Shown here one piece after another: positions 22,735-33,515 of a DNA stretch of 64,000 nt. A program made the position numbers and the translations under genes. The notes beneath the pieces are model-generated. The model searched no databases. It saw only the letters and a program-made list of their open reading frames with translations, and was not told the DNA's origin. Origin of the DNA: Uloborus plumipes (lineage: Eukaryota; Arthropoda; Arachnida; Araneae; Uloboridae); contig JAXGGA010006580.1 in the NCBI GenBank assembly GCA_038373865.1, forward strand, positions 1 to 64,000, written 5' to 3'. The stretch's first letter is position 1, and every line of letters begins with the position of its first letter.

Positions 22735-24759
22735 CAGGGCCGGATAAGTCTATTTACGCCCTAGGCCAAACTTAGAAACTACACCCCACCTCACTCATCC
22801 GAACCCTATCAAAATCGAATCCTCCCCATTTGATAAACTGATTTATGATTTTGTTTTTTTTCTTCCTTTCCTTCCTTTTTTTCGTATTCCTCTGTCAATG
22901 ATCGAAAAAGAAAGGTCTAAAGGTGGTTCTTCAGGAATTTGTTGAAATTGAAGCTTTCAAAATGCTATTTTATGCCATTTATCGGAAAGTAATGGGACAA
23001 CTCGCAACAGGCCAATTCAACGCGCAATTTTAAAGATTATTGATTTTTTTAATTTATTGATATTTATGATTTTTTTATTATTTATAAAGCAAAATTGTAA
23101 GTGTTTTGTCACATTCAAAGCAAAATATACGTTGTAAAAACGATCTTTTCTCCTGGATTATTGTAATTTTTAAGCTGAATTTAATGGTATAATAATCCAG
23201 TTGAAAAGCCCGATATCACAACGTATTTTTTTTTTTTTGAATGTTACAAAATACATACTGTTTTGCCCTAAAAATGTCAGTCGCTTGCCTCTGCCCCCCC
23301 CCCCCGGTAAGTTTTCGAAATTGAAGTCTTACATAAGCAAGTGTGAGTCAGCTTTGATGATGTTTGATAAAGGAATGAGTTTGAAGACTCCTCCTCACCC
23401 CTTTCGAAACCTAAAATTTTGACGAACTTTAATGATGCTTTGGAAAGGCAGAAATCGGGAGAGCTCTCCTGGAACTCTAAAATACAATTCCTAAAATACA
23501 TTTTTTAACGATTGGGTTCAGTAATTCGCTTCGGTAAAGGTGTAGGAATTGAAGTAATGAAAACAATTAGACGATTTGAATAGTGTTAGATGTTAGTTAA
23601 TGTCAGTTATTATGAGGTATTTACTTAAATTATTTAAAATCTTGGCTTTCATTTTATTAGTTTTTTTTTTTTTTTGTATCTTATCACCCCAGCCTCCTTT
23701 ATTATATTTATTTCGTTTTCTTTATACCCATGGATTTCATATTACGTATTTAACTGTGTAATAATTAGAATATAAAAATGGTCGGTACTTATATACATTA
23801 TTATAAGCCCATTACAGTTGCTAGCATGACTTCAGAGTCAAAAAGACCGATATCTATTTTACGTGTGCACTGAAGTGTATATAACTAACTTTATTTGTGT
23901 GTGTGTGGTTGGGGGAGCTATAAAGTATTCTCCCGGACACCATCGTCTGTCAAGTCGCCCCTGATTTTCTCAAACTTGCGCTTTTAACTGCTACTTCGCT
24001 TATCATTTTTTTCTGCAGAAAAAAAGCATTTATTATTATTATTATTTTTCTTTAAATCTCAGAAGGCAATGAATATTAATTGTAATGAAAAATTAAAAGT
24101 CATAGGGGAGAAAAGAATTGAAGGAAAAAAAAATCATTTCAAAAAGTGATTCTATGTCTCATAAGAGTTTGCATTTGAATATAAAACAATTGTAGTTCAT
24201 ATTTGTAATTTTTGTAAAATATTTAAAAATTTATCTGTTGCTCGTGTTATTAGCGTATTTTGAAACACACTCAAACATCATAACTACATGCTTAAAAACT
24301 GCTGTCTACAAGTTTTCTGGAAATAAACTTCAAGGGAGAAATTTGAGGCTACCTTTTTTGCGCGAACATTGCATCTAAAATTAAGTTTATATTAGTAGTG
24401 TAAAAGTTAAACTTGCCCATCTTTCACACGAAAGAAATATTAGTTATGTTTTTAATTATTTTCATACACAAAAGGTTTTTTTAATATTTGTGACTTATGA
24501 CTTTAAAATTGAGCTTGTGTGTAAAGGGTGGCAAAGTGATTCTTGCATTCTTGCCCTCCCCCGCCTCCCAATGTAAGCGTCAATATTGGGTTCTACTCCC
24601 ATCTCTCCCTATTTTTACAAAGTTCTTACGCCATTGAACGGATCGGTACTTTTTTCCGCTCAAAAACCATCCTATGATCCTTCTCGAGTGCCCAAGTATC
24701 TCCCTGCCAAATTGCGTCCAAATCGTATTGTATTGTATAAGGTACCGTACGCACATATA
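22735..24759. other. Unassigned region starting with a hAT-like terminus
   Basis: CAGGGCCGGATAAGTC at 22735 resembles a hAT end, next to a G-run that hides any duplication; no matching right end was found. At 23280-23490 there is material resembling the degenerate repeat at 27290-28370 (ttcgaaattgaagtctt, gatgatgtttgataaaggaa). The rest is AT-rich with no recognisable gene. Confidence 0.35.
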
Positions 24760-26324
24760 CAAGTAGTTATCAAAATAATGGATACACTTGAGATTCATAA
24801 GAAAAATCTACCGTTCATCGCAAAATAAGCGATCAATTGTTCTTTAACTTTAGTCATACAAAATATAGACTTCACCGGACATTTCCACATTGAAATTAAA
24901 TCACTCATACATTTGGGGGATGACAAGAAGGGGGGTCGGAAGAAAAACCGCTTTTTGACCATAACTCTTCGAAAATAGCTCGGAATAAGCTATGAATTTC
25001 AGTAATTAATTAGCATACTATGTATAATTACTGTACAAATTTTTATGAACGTACCACTTATACTTCCAAAGATATGAAACATTTTTTAAAAAACGGCAAT
25101 TTTATTTGAAGGGTTTTGCTCATAACACGCAGAGTTTTTGATCAAACCTTATCAAAATTTCAGGAAAGATGACAAAATACAAGAGAAAGAACATACTAAA
25201 ACGGTAAATAAAAATATTAAAACTCTGATGAGATATGAACGTTAAAAGGAAATAATTTTTCACGGCACATGCGCGAACGACAGAAATTTATAACTACAAA
25301 AATATTGTAGCCTGGTTTATACTGCATCTTATAAAAAAAGTTTCAGTTGACTATCGTAAAAATTTATAAAGATATCAGCGATCTAGTGAGCTGTAATTCA
25401 TTCATTCGCAGACAATAGATAAATGGCGAGGGGTTGTCCACAAATAGTGTGGTGATAATCGAGCATTTTTTTTCAATGTTAAATTGTATATAGTTTGAAA
25501 ATTTATATCCGGCATAGAAGTCACATTTCGCCTATTCGGCCAAAAAGACCTTATACGTAGGTGGCCAAAAGTATCCGGACACCCCCTGAAACGTTGGTTT
25601 TGAATGATGACGCAATAACCTTTAATTTAAAAATAGCTCTTTGTGGACAGTTCTTCACTATTTATGTATTATCTGCGAATGAATGAAATACAGCTCACTA
25701 GATCGCTGATATCTTTTTCAATTTTCATGATATTCAACTGGAACTTTTTTTGTAAGATGCAGTATAAATCAGGGTACAATATTTTTGTAGTTATAAGTTT
25801 CTGTCATTTGCGCATGCGCCATGAAAAATTATTTCCTTTTAACGTTCATATCTCATCGGATTTTTAATATTTTTATTTACCGTTTTAGTATGTTCTTTCT
25901 CTTGTATTTTATCATCTTTCCTGAAGTTTTGATAAGGTTTGATCAAAAACTCTGTGTGTTATGAGCAAAAACCCATCAAATAAAATTGATGTCTTTTAAA
26001 AAATGTTTCATATCTTCGGAAGTAAGAGTGGTACGTTCATAAAAATTTGTACAGTAATTATACATAGTATGATAATCAATTACTGAAATTTATAGCTTAT
26101 TCGAGCTATTTTCGAAGAGTTATGGTCAAAAAGCGGTTTTTCTTGCGACCCCCCTTTTTGTCGTTCCCCAAATGCATGGGTGATTTAATTTCAATGTGGA
26201 AATGTCCGGTGAAGTCTGTATTTTGTATGACTAAAGTTAACGAACAATTGATCGCGTATTTTGCGATGAACGGTAGATTTTTCTTATGAATCTCAAGTGT
26301 TTCCATTATTTTGATAACTACCTG
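24760..26324. mobile_element. Long inverted-repeat element with TA duplication (Tc1/mariner-type, non-autonomous)
   Basis: Arms of about 670 bp (24760-25430 and 25650-26324) are near-perfect reverse complements. Ends are CAAGTAGTTATCAAAATAAT on the left and CAGGTAGTTATCAAAATAAT on the right (reverse strand), each flanked by TA (24758-24759 and 26325-26326). The centre (about 25430-25650) differs and includes taggtggccaaaagtatccg, itself a Tc1-like terminal motif. No transposase frame is present, so it must be mobilised in trans, if at all. Confidence 0.85.
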
Positions 26325-26326
26325 TA

Positions 26327-27109
26327 TATGTATTCTCTATTTTACATTACGGATTCATCAGAAAAGAAAGAGCGCATGTTTTTCTTACGCAAAATCTAAG
26401 TGAAAATACAGGGGCTTCGCATGCACTCTTGAAATCGAGGCTTGTGCCCCCTTCTAACCCTTCTAAAAAAACTTTTCTCACGCTGCGCCTATGTCCAGGG
26501 CTAGACCACTGTTTTACACGTAGCTTTTATATCTCTTATGTTTTCTTTTTTCATCAGCCGATCGCAAATAATTGTATTCTTCAAGTTATCTTCAATGGGG
26601 GGGGGGGGGCAAAAACTATGAGCATCATTTTTGCAAGATAATTGCGGAAATTTCATTCATCGATATTTTATTTAAAAACAACCTGGGAAGGGGTGTCCGA
26701 AAAAAAAAGTATTACTTCCAAAAATTTACAAGTATTAGATGTGAAATTTACAAGCATTAGGAGCGAATAAAAGTATAGCATATCACAGGAATGCACAAAC
26801 GTTGTAAGCTACCTGACTTTTTCTTCTCAGTTCGGTTCAAACGGAGGGAATTTTCCAAACGAGTTCGGAAAAGTTGCGGCTTCTCTTTCGCCCGGAGCTG
26901 CAATTTCTCTGATTGCTTTCCACTACAGGGGGTCCGAGGGGTTCTTCCTCCCCAAAAGTGACAGCTCGCGCTGATTCTCACTTCGTCCACTCGATTGGTA
27001 GATGAAGTGTCAATCTCTTGTTGACGAGCACTCCCCTCGTTCAAAGAAGGAAGTCATTTTAAGCCTAACTACGATAGTTCTTTTTTGTGAAGAGGGGCCT
27101 TAAGCGGAC
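26327..27109. other. Unannotated intergenic region
   Basis: Includes a G-run at 26597-26607 and a moderately GC-rich block at 26820-27040. I recognised neither a gene nor a bounded repeat. Confidence 0.35.
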
Positions 27110-28994
27110 CAGTGGCGTATATAGGTTTTTATTTCGGAGGGGGCCCATATAATCAAGCTTAGCCCCCCCCCCCAACTTTCTTTTTTTTTTCTTTTTCGCT
27201 ATTACTGTAAGACATGTAGAAATTTTCAAATTGAATTACAACATTGTAATTTTTGGAAAATATAGAAAATTACGACATTTTAGAATCCTTCCGAAACTTT
27301 TTTCAAAATTGAAATTATTTATGCTACCTTTGATGACGTTAGAGGATCAAGACTCCTCTGGGAAACTTACTGAAACTTAAATTCTAAACACGCAATTTCA
27401 GGCTATCTTTAGTGACGTGAAAGGAATTGAGAAGACTCGGGGCATCTCTCCTGAAATATTTTGACACTGAAGCACAACTTAGGATATATTTCTTCATGAT
27501 AGACTAAAAGAAAAGAAGATAATTTTTTTTTTTTTTTTGAACTGAAGTCTCATTTAAGTTATCTTTGGGAATTAAAAGTTCAAAGACCCCCCCTGAAAGA
27601 TTTTCGATATGTAGATGCGCAATTTCGCGTTCTCTTTGGAGACGTTAAGAGACAAAAAGTGGTTAGGGATCTGACTCCGAACATTTTCAAAATTGAAACC
27701 TTAAGCCATCTTCACTTTAGACCATCTTTGGTAGTAACGTTAGCAAAGGCTTTCTCCTGAAATGTTTCGAAATAAATGTTTTGAAAACATTTTTATTTAG
27801 GTTATCTTTAATACCGTCAAGAGAAAAAGCAGGATTCGGGAGCTGTGCCCCGAAATTTTGCAGCATTGAAGCTTCAAGAATGCAATTTTAAGCTCTATTT
27901 TTTGAAACTGAAGGTTAAAAATTTTACTTTTAGCAGAGGTGCGTGCCCATTATCCCCAAGAGCAAAAACTTATTATCCTAGAATTCCACGAAGATCCCTC
28001 TAAAAACGAGAGCCACACGTGAAAGAAAAAGAAAAAAAACTTTTAAAAACGCCCCTTAAAAATAATTCAATAGCGCCGCTTACGCCATGATTCTTGATAA
28101 GAACAACTGCTTTTAGGCTTTGTCTGACAACATTTAGGATAATAAAAGGATTTGGGGACTCTTCCGCAAATTTTTGGGCATAGAGACTAATTCAGGAGCT
28201 CTCTCTTTTCTAAAAACACATTTTAGAATTAAAGACTATAGAAAAGTAAGGGGGATATCAACTACCGTTAACTGGATGAATTTTAAATCTCTAAAATGCC
28301 ATTTGAGGCAATGTTTGACCAAAAGGTATTGAAGAAAAAGCGGGAAAAGAACTCTCTTCCGAAAAATTTTTGGATTTCGACTTATATTATGCATGCTTTT
28401 GCCATTTTTCTGCGTAAGTGATTTTTACTTACAAAACTTGTTATATCGAAATTCTAAGTTTTTCCCTTGGTCCATCCGATTTCACCTTATTAGAAATTCA
28501 TAGTATATCATGTTGCCTCACTTATCTCAGACATGAAAAGTTATCCAATTTTTTCTGTGTCTAGATACTGTATTTAAAAATATTTTTTTATGAAAACTTC
28601 GAATTACAGTTTTTAAATTTACATCGAAATTTAAAAATTCAATTATAAGCAACTAAACAATACAATATTATATGTGAATGCAATTTCAAACTATTAATTT
28701 TGAAGTTTGTCAGACCAAACGTCAAAAATTGTGTTTTTCTGTTTTCAAACTTGTCGTTTCGTGTTAAAAAAAATATTAAAATCATCTGGCGATACAAATA
28801 ACATGAAAATAAAATCAGATGCACATTTTCGTAACAAAAAAAAAAAAAAAAATCCGAAAAATATTTTTTTTTTTTTACAATTAAAAATGTGCTGAAACGA
28901 CGGCATAAAAATATGCAATTGGAGGCAGGGGTGCATGGGGGGCCCGGCATTAAAATTGGTACCGGGCCCCGTCGCTGGTAGCGGCGGCCCTGTC
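27110..28994. mobile_element. hAT-like terminus followed by degenerate tandem repeats
   Basis: CAGTGGCGTATATAGG at 27110 is a typical hAT left end. From about 27290 to 28370 there are about eight degenerate units of 110-130 bp with the order gaaatttt...ttgaaact, caatttcaggctatctttgg, tgacgtyaagagaa, gggagctctcycc. Near 28925-28994 GC-rich sequence (ggggggcccggc, ggcggccctg) resembles a hAT right end, but flanks do not match, so whether this is one element is unproven. Confidence 0.4.
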
Positions 28995-29000
28995 TAAGCC

Positions 29001-29695
29001 ATGGCGTTGCTTCCCGATGGTTTTGAGTTGCTAAACAAGAAAAATTGGGATAGATGGAAAATTGATGTTAAAGTTTTGCTGTTAGACAAGGGATGTTGGA
29101 AGTTTATAGAAGGAGAAGAAGTTTTAGATGAGAAAGTTACTGGTCTTGAGCGGAGCGAATTTCTTCTATTGCAAGATAGAGCTTATACAACACTTTATTA
29201 TGCAATTAGAGATTCGAATATGCCAGAGTTTCGACCGCTTATTCAAGATACTGCGGATGGGAAGAAAGCATGGGGAATTTTACAGGCTCAATTTGAACCA
29301 AAAAACACGGGCGCGAATAAGTCAACTTTTGGATGAACTTTTTAACATTCTTTATAAAGATAATGAAGAAATGGGGTTGTTTATAGCTAGAATTAAGTTA
29401 GCTGTTAAAAAACTTAACGACGCGGAACATGCACTTGATAAGCTTTTCCAAAGATTTCAAGTTATTCGCCATTTGCCGCCGGAATATACCGGTATAATCC
29501 AGCTAATCTGCCGTTGGAAGGACGAGGATTTTGATAAAACAGGTAAAATCAGACCATGAAAATCCTGAGGTGAGTGCTTTTAATATTTCTAATAGAAGTA
29601 AGAAGACAGAAAAAGAGAATAAAGAAATGGGAAATGCTAAATTTGTTAAAAATGCGAAGAATAGAAAGGTAAGGACCGTGTCGTAGATGCCATTG
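29001..29695 (+). pseudogene. Copia gag (capsid) with start of zinc knuckle
   Basis: Starts ATG at 29001 with LPDGFELLNKKNWDRWKI, the copia-type gag start (N-Y/W-xxW). It continues LLLQDRAYTTLYYAIRD and KKAWGILQAQFEPKNT, then in the next frame RISQLLDELFNILYKD and LPPEYTGIIQLICRW, all UBN2/gag-copia signatures. The frame shifts near 29310 and again about 29560. At 29679 the CRRCH of a zinc knuckle begins and is cut by the solo LTR. Confidence 0.85.
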
Positions 29696-29699
29696 TTAC

Positions 29700-29902
29700 T
29701 GTCGTATGTACAATCGAAACCGTAATCTGCTAGGAGTTCTATTTAAGCTGTGTGAAGGAATCTGACCATGCCTCATGTTGTGTGTTTTTGCAATGTAGCG
29801 GCGTGAGTTCGCCGATGTTCTTTTCTTTTCGTTCCGTTCGTTCTTAATAAATGTTGTGTGTAATAACTGCTGGTTGTTCTTATTTAACACTGTGCTGCTA
29901 CA
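29700..29902 (+). mobile_element. Solo LTR, 203 bp, inserted in the gag zinc knuckle
   Basis: Starts TGTCG and ends CTACA, with a perfect 5-bp duplication gttac (29695-29699 and 29903-29907). It contains AATAAA (about 29846) and T-rich sequence, as expected of an LTR. The TG...CA ends and 5-bp duplication define an LTR; the internal region was lost by recombination between LTRs. The gag reading (CRRCH... to YGHLIAQR) closes up when it is removed. Confidence 0.88.
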
Positions 29903-30165
29903 GTTACGGCCATTTAATAGCCCAACGTAAAAATTTTAACGTAAGTCGTAACAATTTTTCAAATTTCAATGACAAATATTCTATGTTGGTTGAAAGTTTT
30001 ATATCAACATCAGAATATGGAGCTGAAAAAGATAATAGAAGTAAATTTAATTGGGTTTTTGATTGTGCAGCAACAACGCATTTTTGTAACAACAAAAACT
30101 TAATGAAAAATTTTGAAGAAATTTCTGACGTAAATATGGCTTTGGCCAGTAGGAAACGCAAATAG
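29903..30165 (+). pseudogene. Copia zinc-knuckle end and protease
   Basis: Begins YGHLIAQRKNF (the GH of the CCHC knuckle), then a spacer, then FNWVFDCAATTHFCNNKNLM, the copia protease active-site region. The expected D-S/T/C-G-A is D-C-A-A here, so the catalytic glycine has become alanine. The frame shifts at about 30165. Confidence 0.8.
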
Positions 30166-30172
30166 TAAAGTC

Positions 30173-31343
30173 TTGGGAAGAGGAACGGTAAGATTTGCTG
30201 TCAATATGAACGGAAAAGTAAATTGGATAGAGTTAACAGGCGTGTTGTGCAACCCAAACATGCGAAGAAATTTAATCTCCGGTGCACGTTTAGAAGCGGC
30301 AGGTGCTCATTTTGTTGGAAGTGAAGGGAAAATTTGCGTGTTCTTTAATGATTGGCGTAAATTATTTTATGCTAGAAGAAAAGAAGGTTTATATTACGTA
30401 GAACCGCTGAAATACGATACTGTAGAAAACAAAAGAACGGAAAGCGGATTTAATGTAAATGCCGGTGCCGTTAAACAAACAGAAATTGCTAATCTTTGGC
30501 ATAGGAGATTTTGTCATGTAAATTTTGATTATATCTAAAATACTAGTAGAAATCAAAGCGTGAATGGTCTTCCGACCATAGAAAAACCCGATGAAAAATT
30601 CGAAGTTTGCATTTTAGCTAAGTCAAATCGGATTTCTTTTAAACCAACTCCTAAGATGTCAAGTTCTTCATTGCAACTAGTTTCTATGGACGTATGTGGA
30701 CCCTTGCCAACGCCATCAAAAGCAGGCAGTCGGTATTTTCTTTCCATAATTGATGACTTTAGTCGTTTTGTGACTGTTTACACTTTAAAACGAAAAGATG
30801 AAGTTTTGAGTAAATTTATTCATTTTCATAAGAAGATGGAAAGGATTACGGGAAAGAAATTAATTAGTATTCGCACAGACAATGGAGGTGAGTTTTGTAA
30901 TGAAGAGTTTGAACGGTATTTAAATTCTTTCGGGATTCAACCCCAAAGAACAAATACATTTACACAAGAAGAAAACGAAGTTTGCGAACGTTTCAATAAA
31001 ACAGCCTTAGATGGGGTAGGTAAAAGCAATGTTAAAAGACGCAAAAATGAGCAACGAATGGTGGGCAGAAGCATTATGTTGTTTCACTTTCACTTGGAAT
31101 AGAATTTGCCACAAAGTAAACGAAACCCCCTTTGAATTATTTTTTAAACGAAAACCGTCATTGATTTTCTTAAAAGCTTTTGGAAGTAAGGCTTACGTTA
31201 ATGTTCCGAAGCAAAAGAGAAACAAATTAGAAATGCGTGCAGTTGAGGGAATAATGGTTGGGTATGCAATAAATACCAAGGGTTACAGAATTTGGTTAAC
31301 TAACGAGCAGAAAGTAATTGAAACATGCAACGTTAAGTTTTAA
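30173..31343 (+). pseudogene. Copia GAG-pre-integrase and integrase
   Basis: GAG-pre-integrase LWHRRFCHVN (two histidines of HHCC) is followed by a stop at about 30537. The CxxC is degraded (FEVCILAKSNR, first C lost). The catalytic core keeps its acidic triad: D in SMDVCGPLPTPS, D in IRTDNGGEFCNEEFE, E in EVCERFNK. The C-terminal part reads NRICHKVNETPFELFFKRKP and FGSKAYVNVPKQKRNKLE. Frames change near 30560 and 31030. Confidence 0.88.
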
Positions 31344-33338
31344 CGAAAATAAAAATGCAGTGGAAGAAGTCCTGGACCCAATAGAAAAACATAAACGTAC
31401 ACAGTACGTCGAATTTCATTACGAATTAGATGATGAGGAAAACGCGCAAAAGGGCGAAGAAGGTCAAATTTTTAGTGAAGAATCAACTGATCAAATTTCA
31501 GAGGAAACGGGATCTAGGGTCACCCGGGGCAATTCCTGGTCACAGTCCTTTTTATGTCTTAATAATCCTTCAGCAAAATGAAAAAAAATCACAGAGGTAC
31601 TCTGAACTATCTTCATTGCAATTCATTACTTAATTATGAGTTGACTGTGTATTTAGTTTGAAAAAAAAAATCTTTTTAAAATCGCTTGTTAAATTTCGTA
31701 AAACAAGATTGGCCTTAGTTTTGATACATTTGTACAAAGATCGTGATCAAACTCAAACTTCTGAATATTTTTCTTTTTCGTTTTTTTGGTTGAATTAGGT
31801 ACCATGTCAGTTACTGAAAAATAGTTTTGGATTTACCATTATTGTTTGAATAATTTGCAGGAAGGCTCCAAATAATGCCCCTGGCTACTGGGGCAATTCT
31901 TGGTCAGTGGGGTAATTCCTGGTCAGTCCTTTTTTTAATATTTATGGATTATTGTTTCACCTATTATTGACATATGTTATTGATTTAAACTATATGTAAC
32001 TCTGTGAGCCTTAACTGCAAAGTTAACTGTAACCGCAATGTAACATTCTTATCTGTTAATGATAAGTATACAATATACTGAATTTTTCTTTGTTAAATTT
32101 CATCCAATTATTTTATAAGTTTTAATAATTATTCTTAATTATACTAAGAAAAATGCTTAATTGTAATTGCATTGTACTATTCACTTAACTGTTCACGTTC
32201 ACCTTAACCTGTTCATAACAGACAGAAGCATGTGCTCAGTGTGTATGGTGCATGTGCACCATATTTTTTATGGACCTATTCATTTGGTAGGTGAAGATTC
32301 ATTCACAACAGATATAAAAGCTGTAGCTATTGCATACAAAGTGTATAAAAAGTATTTTGGCTAAGTTTTATTAAGTAAAGCTATTATGTTGAAAACAATT
32401 GCATTCTTCCTTAAAAAAACTAAATACAGTGTTTAATTAGCTATATATATAAATAAATTCTTTATCTAATTAGTTTAATAACTTGTATTAATAATGTGCT
32501 TACAAAATGTGGCCGATAGTAGTGGACTGTATATTGTTCCGTGGATGAAACACTCGAATATTGAGAACTTACAAACAGATTTTAATCAACGGAGGACACA
32601 ATATTTACATATTTGCACATTTTGAAATATATGAATGGAATGTGGGCTTCATTGGAGTAGCATAAAATGCCCACGTCGGCGGAATGCCTCGTTACTCAGG
32701 CGTCTGTTCCTTTGCTCTCGCACAGGCAAAGTCCCGGGATATTTCATATTCGGCAGAGACGCCGCGGCGCGCGCATGCGCAAACATCTACGCACGCGCAA
32801 ACAAAATGTATGCATTTTCATCAATCATTTGAGTGACCAATAATTGCCCCGTAAGTGGCCAGGAATTACCCCATCTCTGGGGTAATTCCTGGTCACTAAT
32901 TAACGACAATTACTCAAGTTTATTAAGTATTGTTGATAGCATGAATATTTTATTCGATGGGACATCCCAATGTGCTTCCTCCATACCAAAATTTGTAACT
33001 CTAACTTAGATAGATTTTGTGATAATTGGATGTTAATGCTTTTTGACCAGGAATTACCCCAGGTGACCCTACATCCGCGAAAAGCTCTTCGGATTTGAAT
33101 TGGGTTAGAAATGCGGTGCCAAGACCAGACGGAACGCGAGCTGATATTTATTACTACTTGGAGGGAACAAAACAAAGATTCAGATCGTGCAATGATATAG
33201 AAAAATATTGCGAAAGTAAAAATTTAAAATTCGAGAGATAACTGTTCGATTTCAGCGGGAAGAACGTGTTTTCGGGACAGATTCAATTCTCTAATGAAAC
33301 AGCGCGAGAACCTGAAAAGAACGAAAAGCTAACATCGT
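31344..33338 (+). pseudogene. Copia linker encoding a methyl-CpG-binding-like (MBD) domain, split by an insertion
   Basis: After integrase an acidic linker (LDPIEKHKRTQYVEF, YELDDEENAQKGEEGQ) runs to 31514, is cut by the 1.55-kb TA element, and resumes at 33072 in the same frame. It then encodes WVRNAVPRPDGTRADIYYY (33101-33157), a short loop, QRFRSCNDIEKYCE (33173-33214) and NLKF; after a stop at 33239, LFDFSGKNVFSGQ. This follows the MBD pattern R...G...D-x-Y...(K/R)xFRS...Y...F-D-F. Residues aligning with MeCP2 R111, D121, Y123 and R133 (R 33122, D 33143, Y 33149, R 33182) are kept. MBD identity is my alignment by eye. Confidence 0.7.
31517..33069. mobile_element. TA-flanked DNA element with seven copies of an 18-bp motif
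   Basis: Inverted ends GGGTCACCCGGGGCAATTCC (left) and GGGTCACCTGGGGTAATTCC (right, reverse strand), each bordered by TA (31515-31516, 33070-33071). Removing the element and one TA rejoins the copia frame. The motif GGGGTAATTCCTGGTCA, in both orientations, occurs at both ends and near 31890, 31911, 32837, 32858 and 32880. No transposase frame; GC-rich block at 32660-32800. TA suggests Tc1/mariner/pogo-like mobilisation, but the superfamily is unproven. Confidence 0.85.
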
Positions 33339-33515
33339 TGAGGTGCGAATTCCAACAAGTTTCAAAGACGCGGTACGATCTGAAAACGCCGAAGATTGGA
33401 AATTAGCGATGCTAGATGAATTGAACACTATGAAGTCGCGAGACGTGTGGGAATTAGTAGATAAACCCCCGGATAAAGTTGTGCTAGGAAATCGATGGGT
33501 CTACAGTGTGGAAAA
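33339..33515 (+). pseudogene. Copia reverse transcriptase (RVT_2) N-terminal fragment
   Basis: RIPTSFKDAVRSENAEDWKL, then AMLDELNTMKSRDVWELVDK and NRWVYSV, the standard RVT_2 start (W...A...E...L...WxLV...W-V-x). It is interrupted by the hAT insertion and resumes at 35310 with KDVNNKVSRFKARLV, then ends. The catalytic YxDD region is absent. Confidence 0.9.

Noticed and set aside
24760..26324. An assembly palindrome artefact
   Set aside because: Arms differ at many positions, and both ends carry TA plus transposon-like termini, so a real element is more likely.
26757..27044. A 95-codon minus-strand frame in a GC-richer patch
   Set aside because: No recognised domain, no neighbouring exon and no repeat of the frame elsewhere.
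28639..28950. Overlapping open frames of 60-100 codons near poly-A/T tracts
   Set aside because: Lysine- and phenylalanine-rich translations of homopolymer runs; no domain or splice support.
22735..28994. A single large hAT element from CAGGGCCGG (22735) to GGCGGCCCTG (28994)
   Set aside because: The flanking 8-mers (a G-run and tctaagcc) do not match, and the ends are not good inverted repeats.
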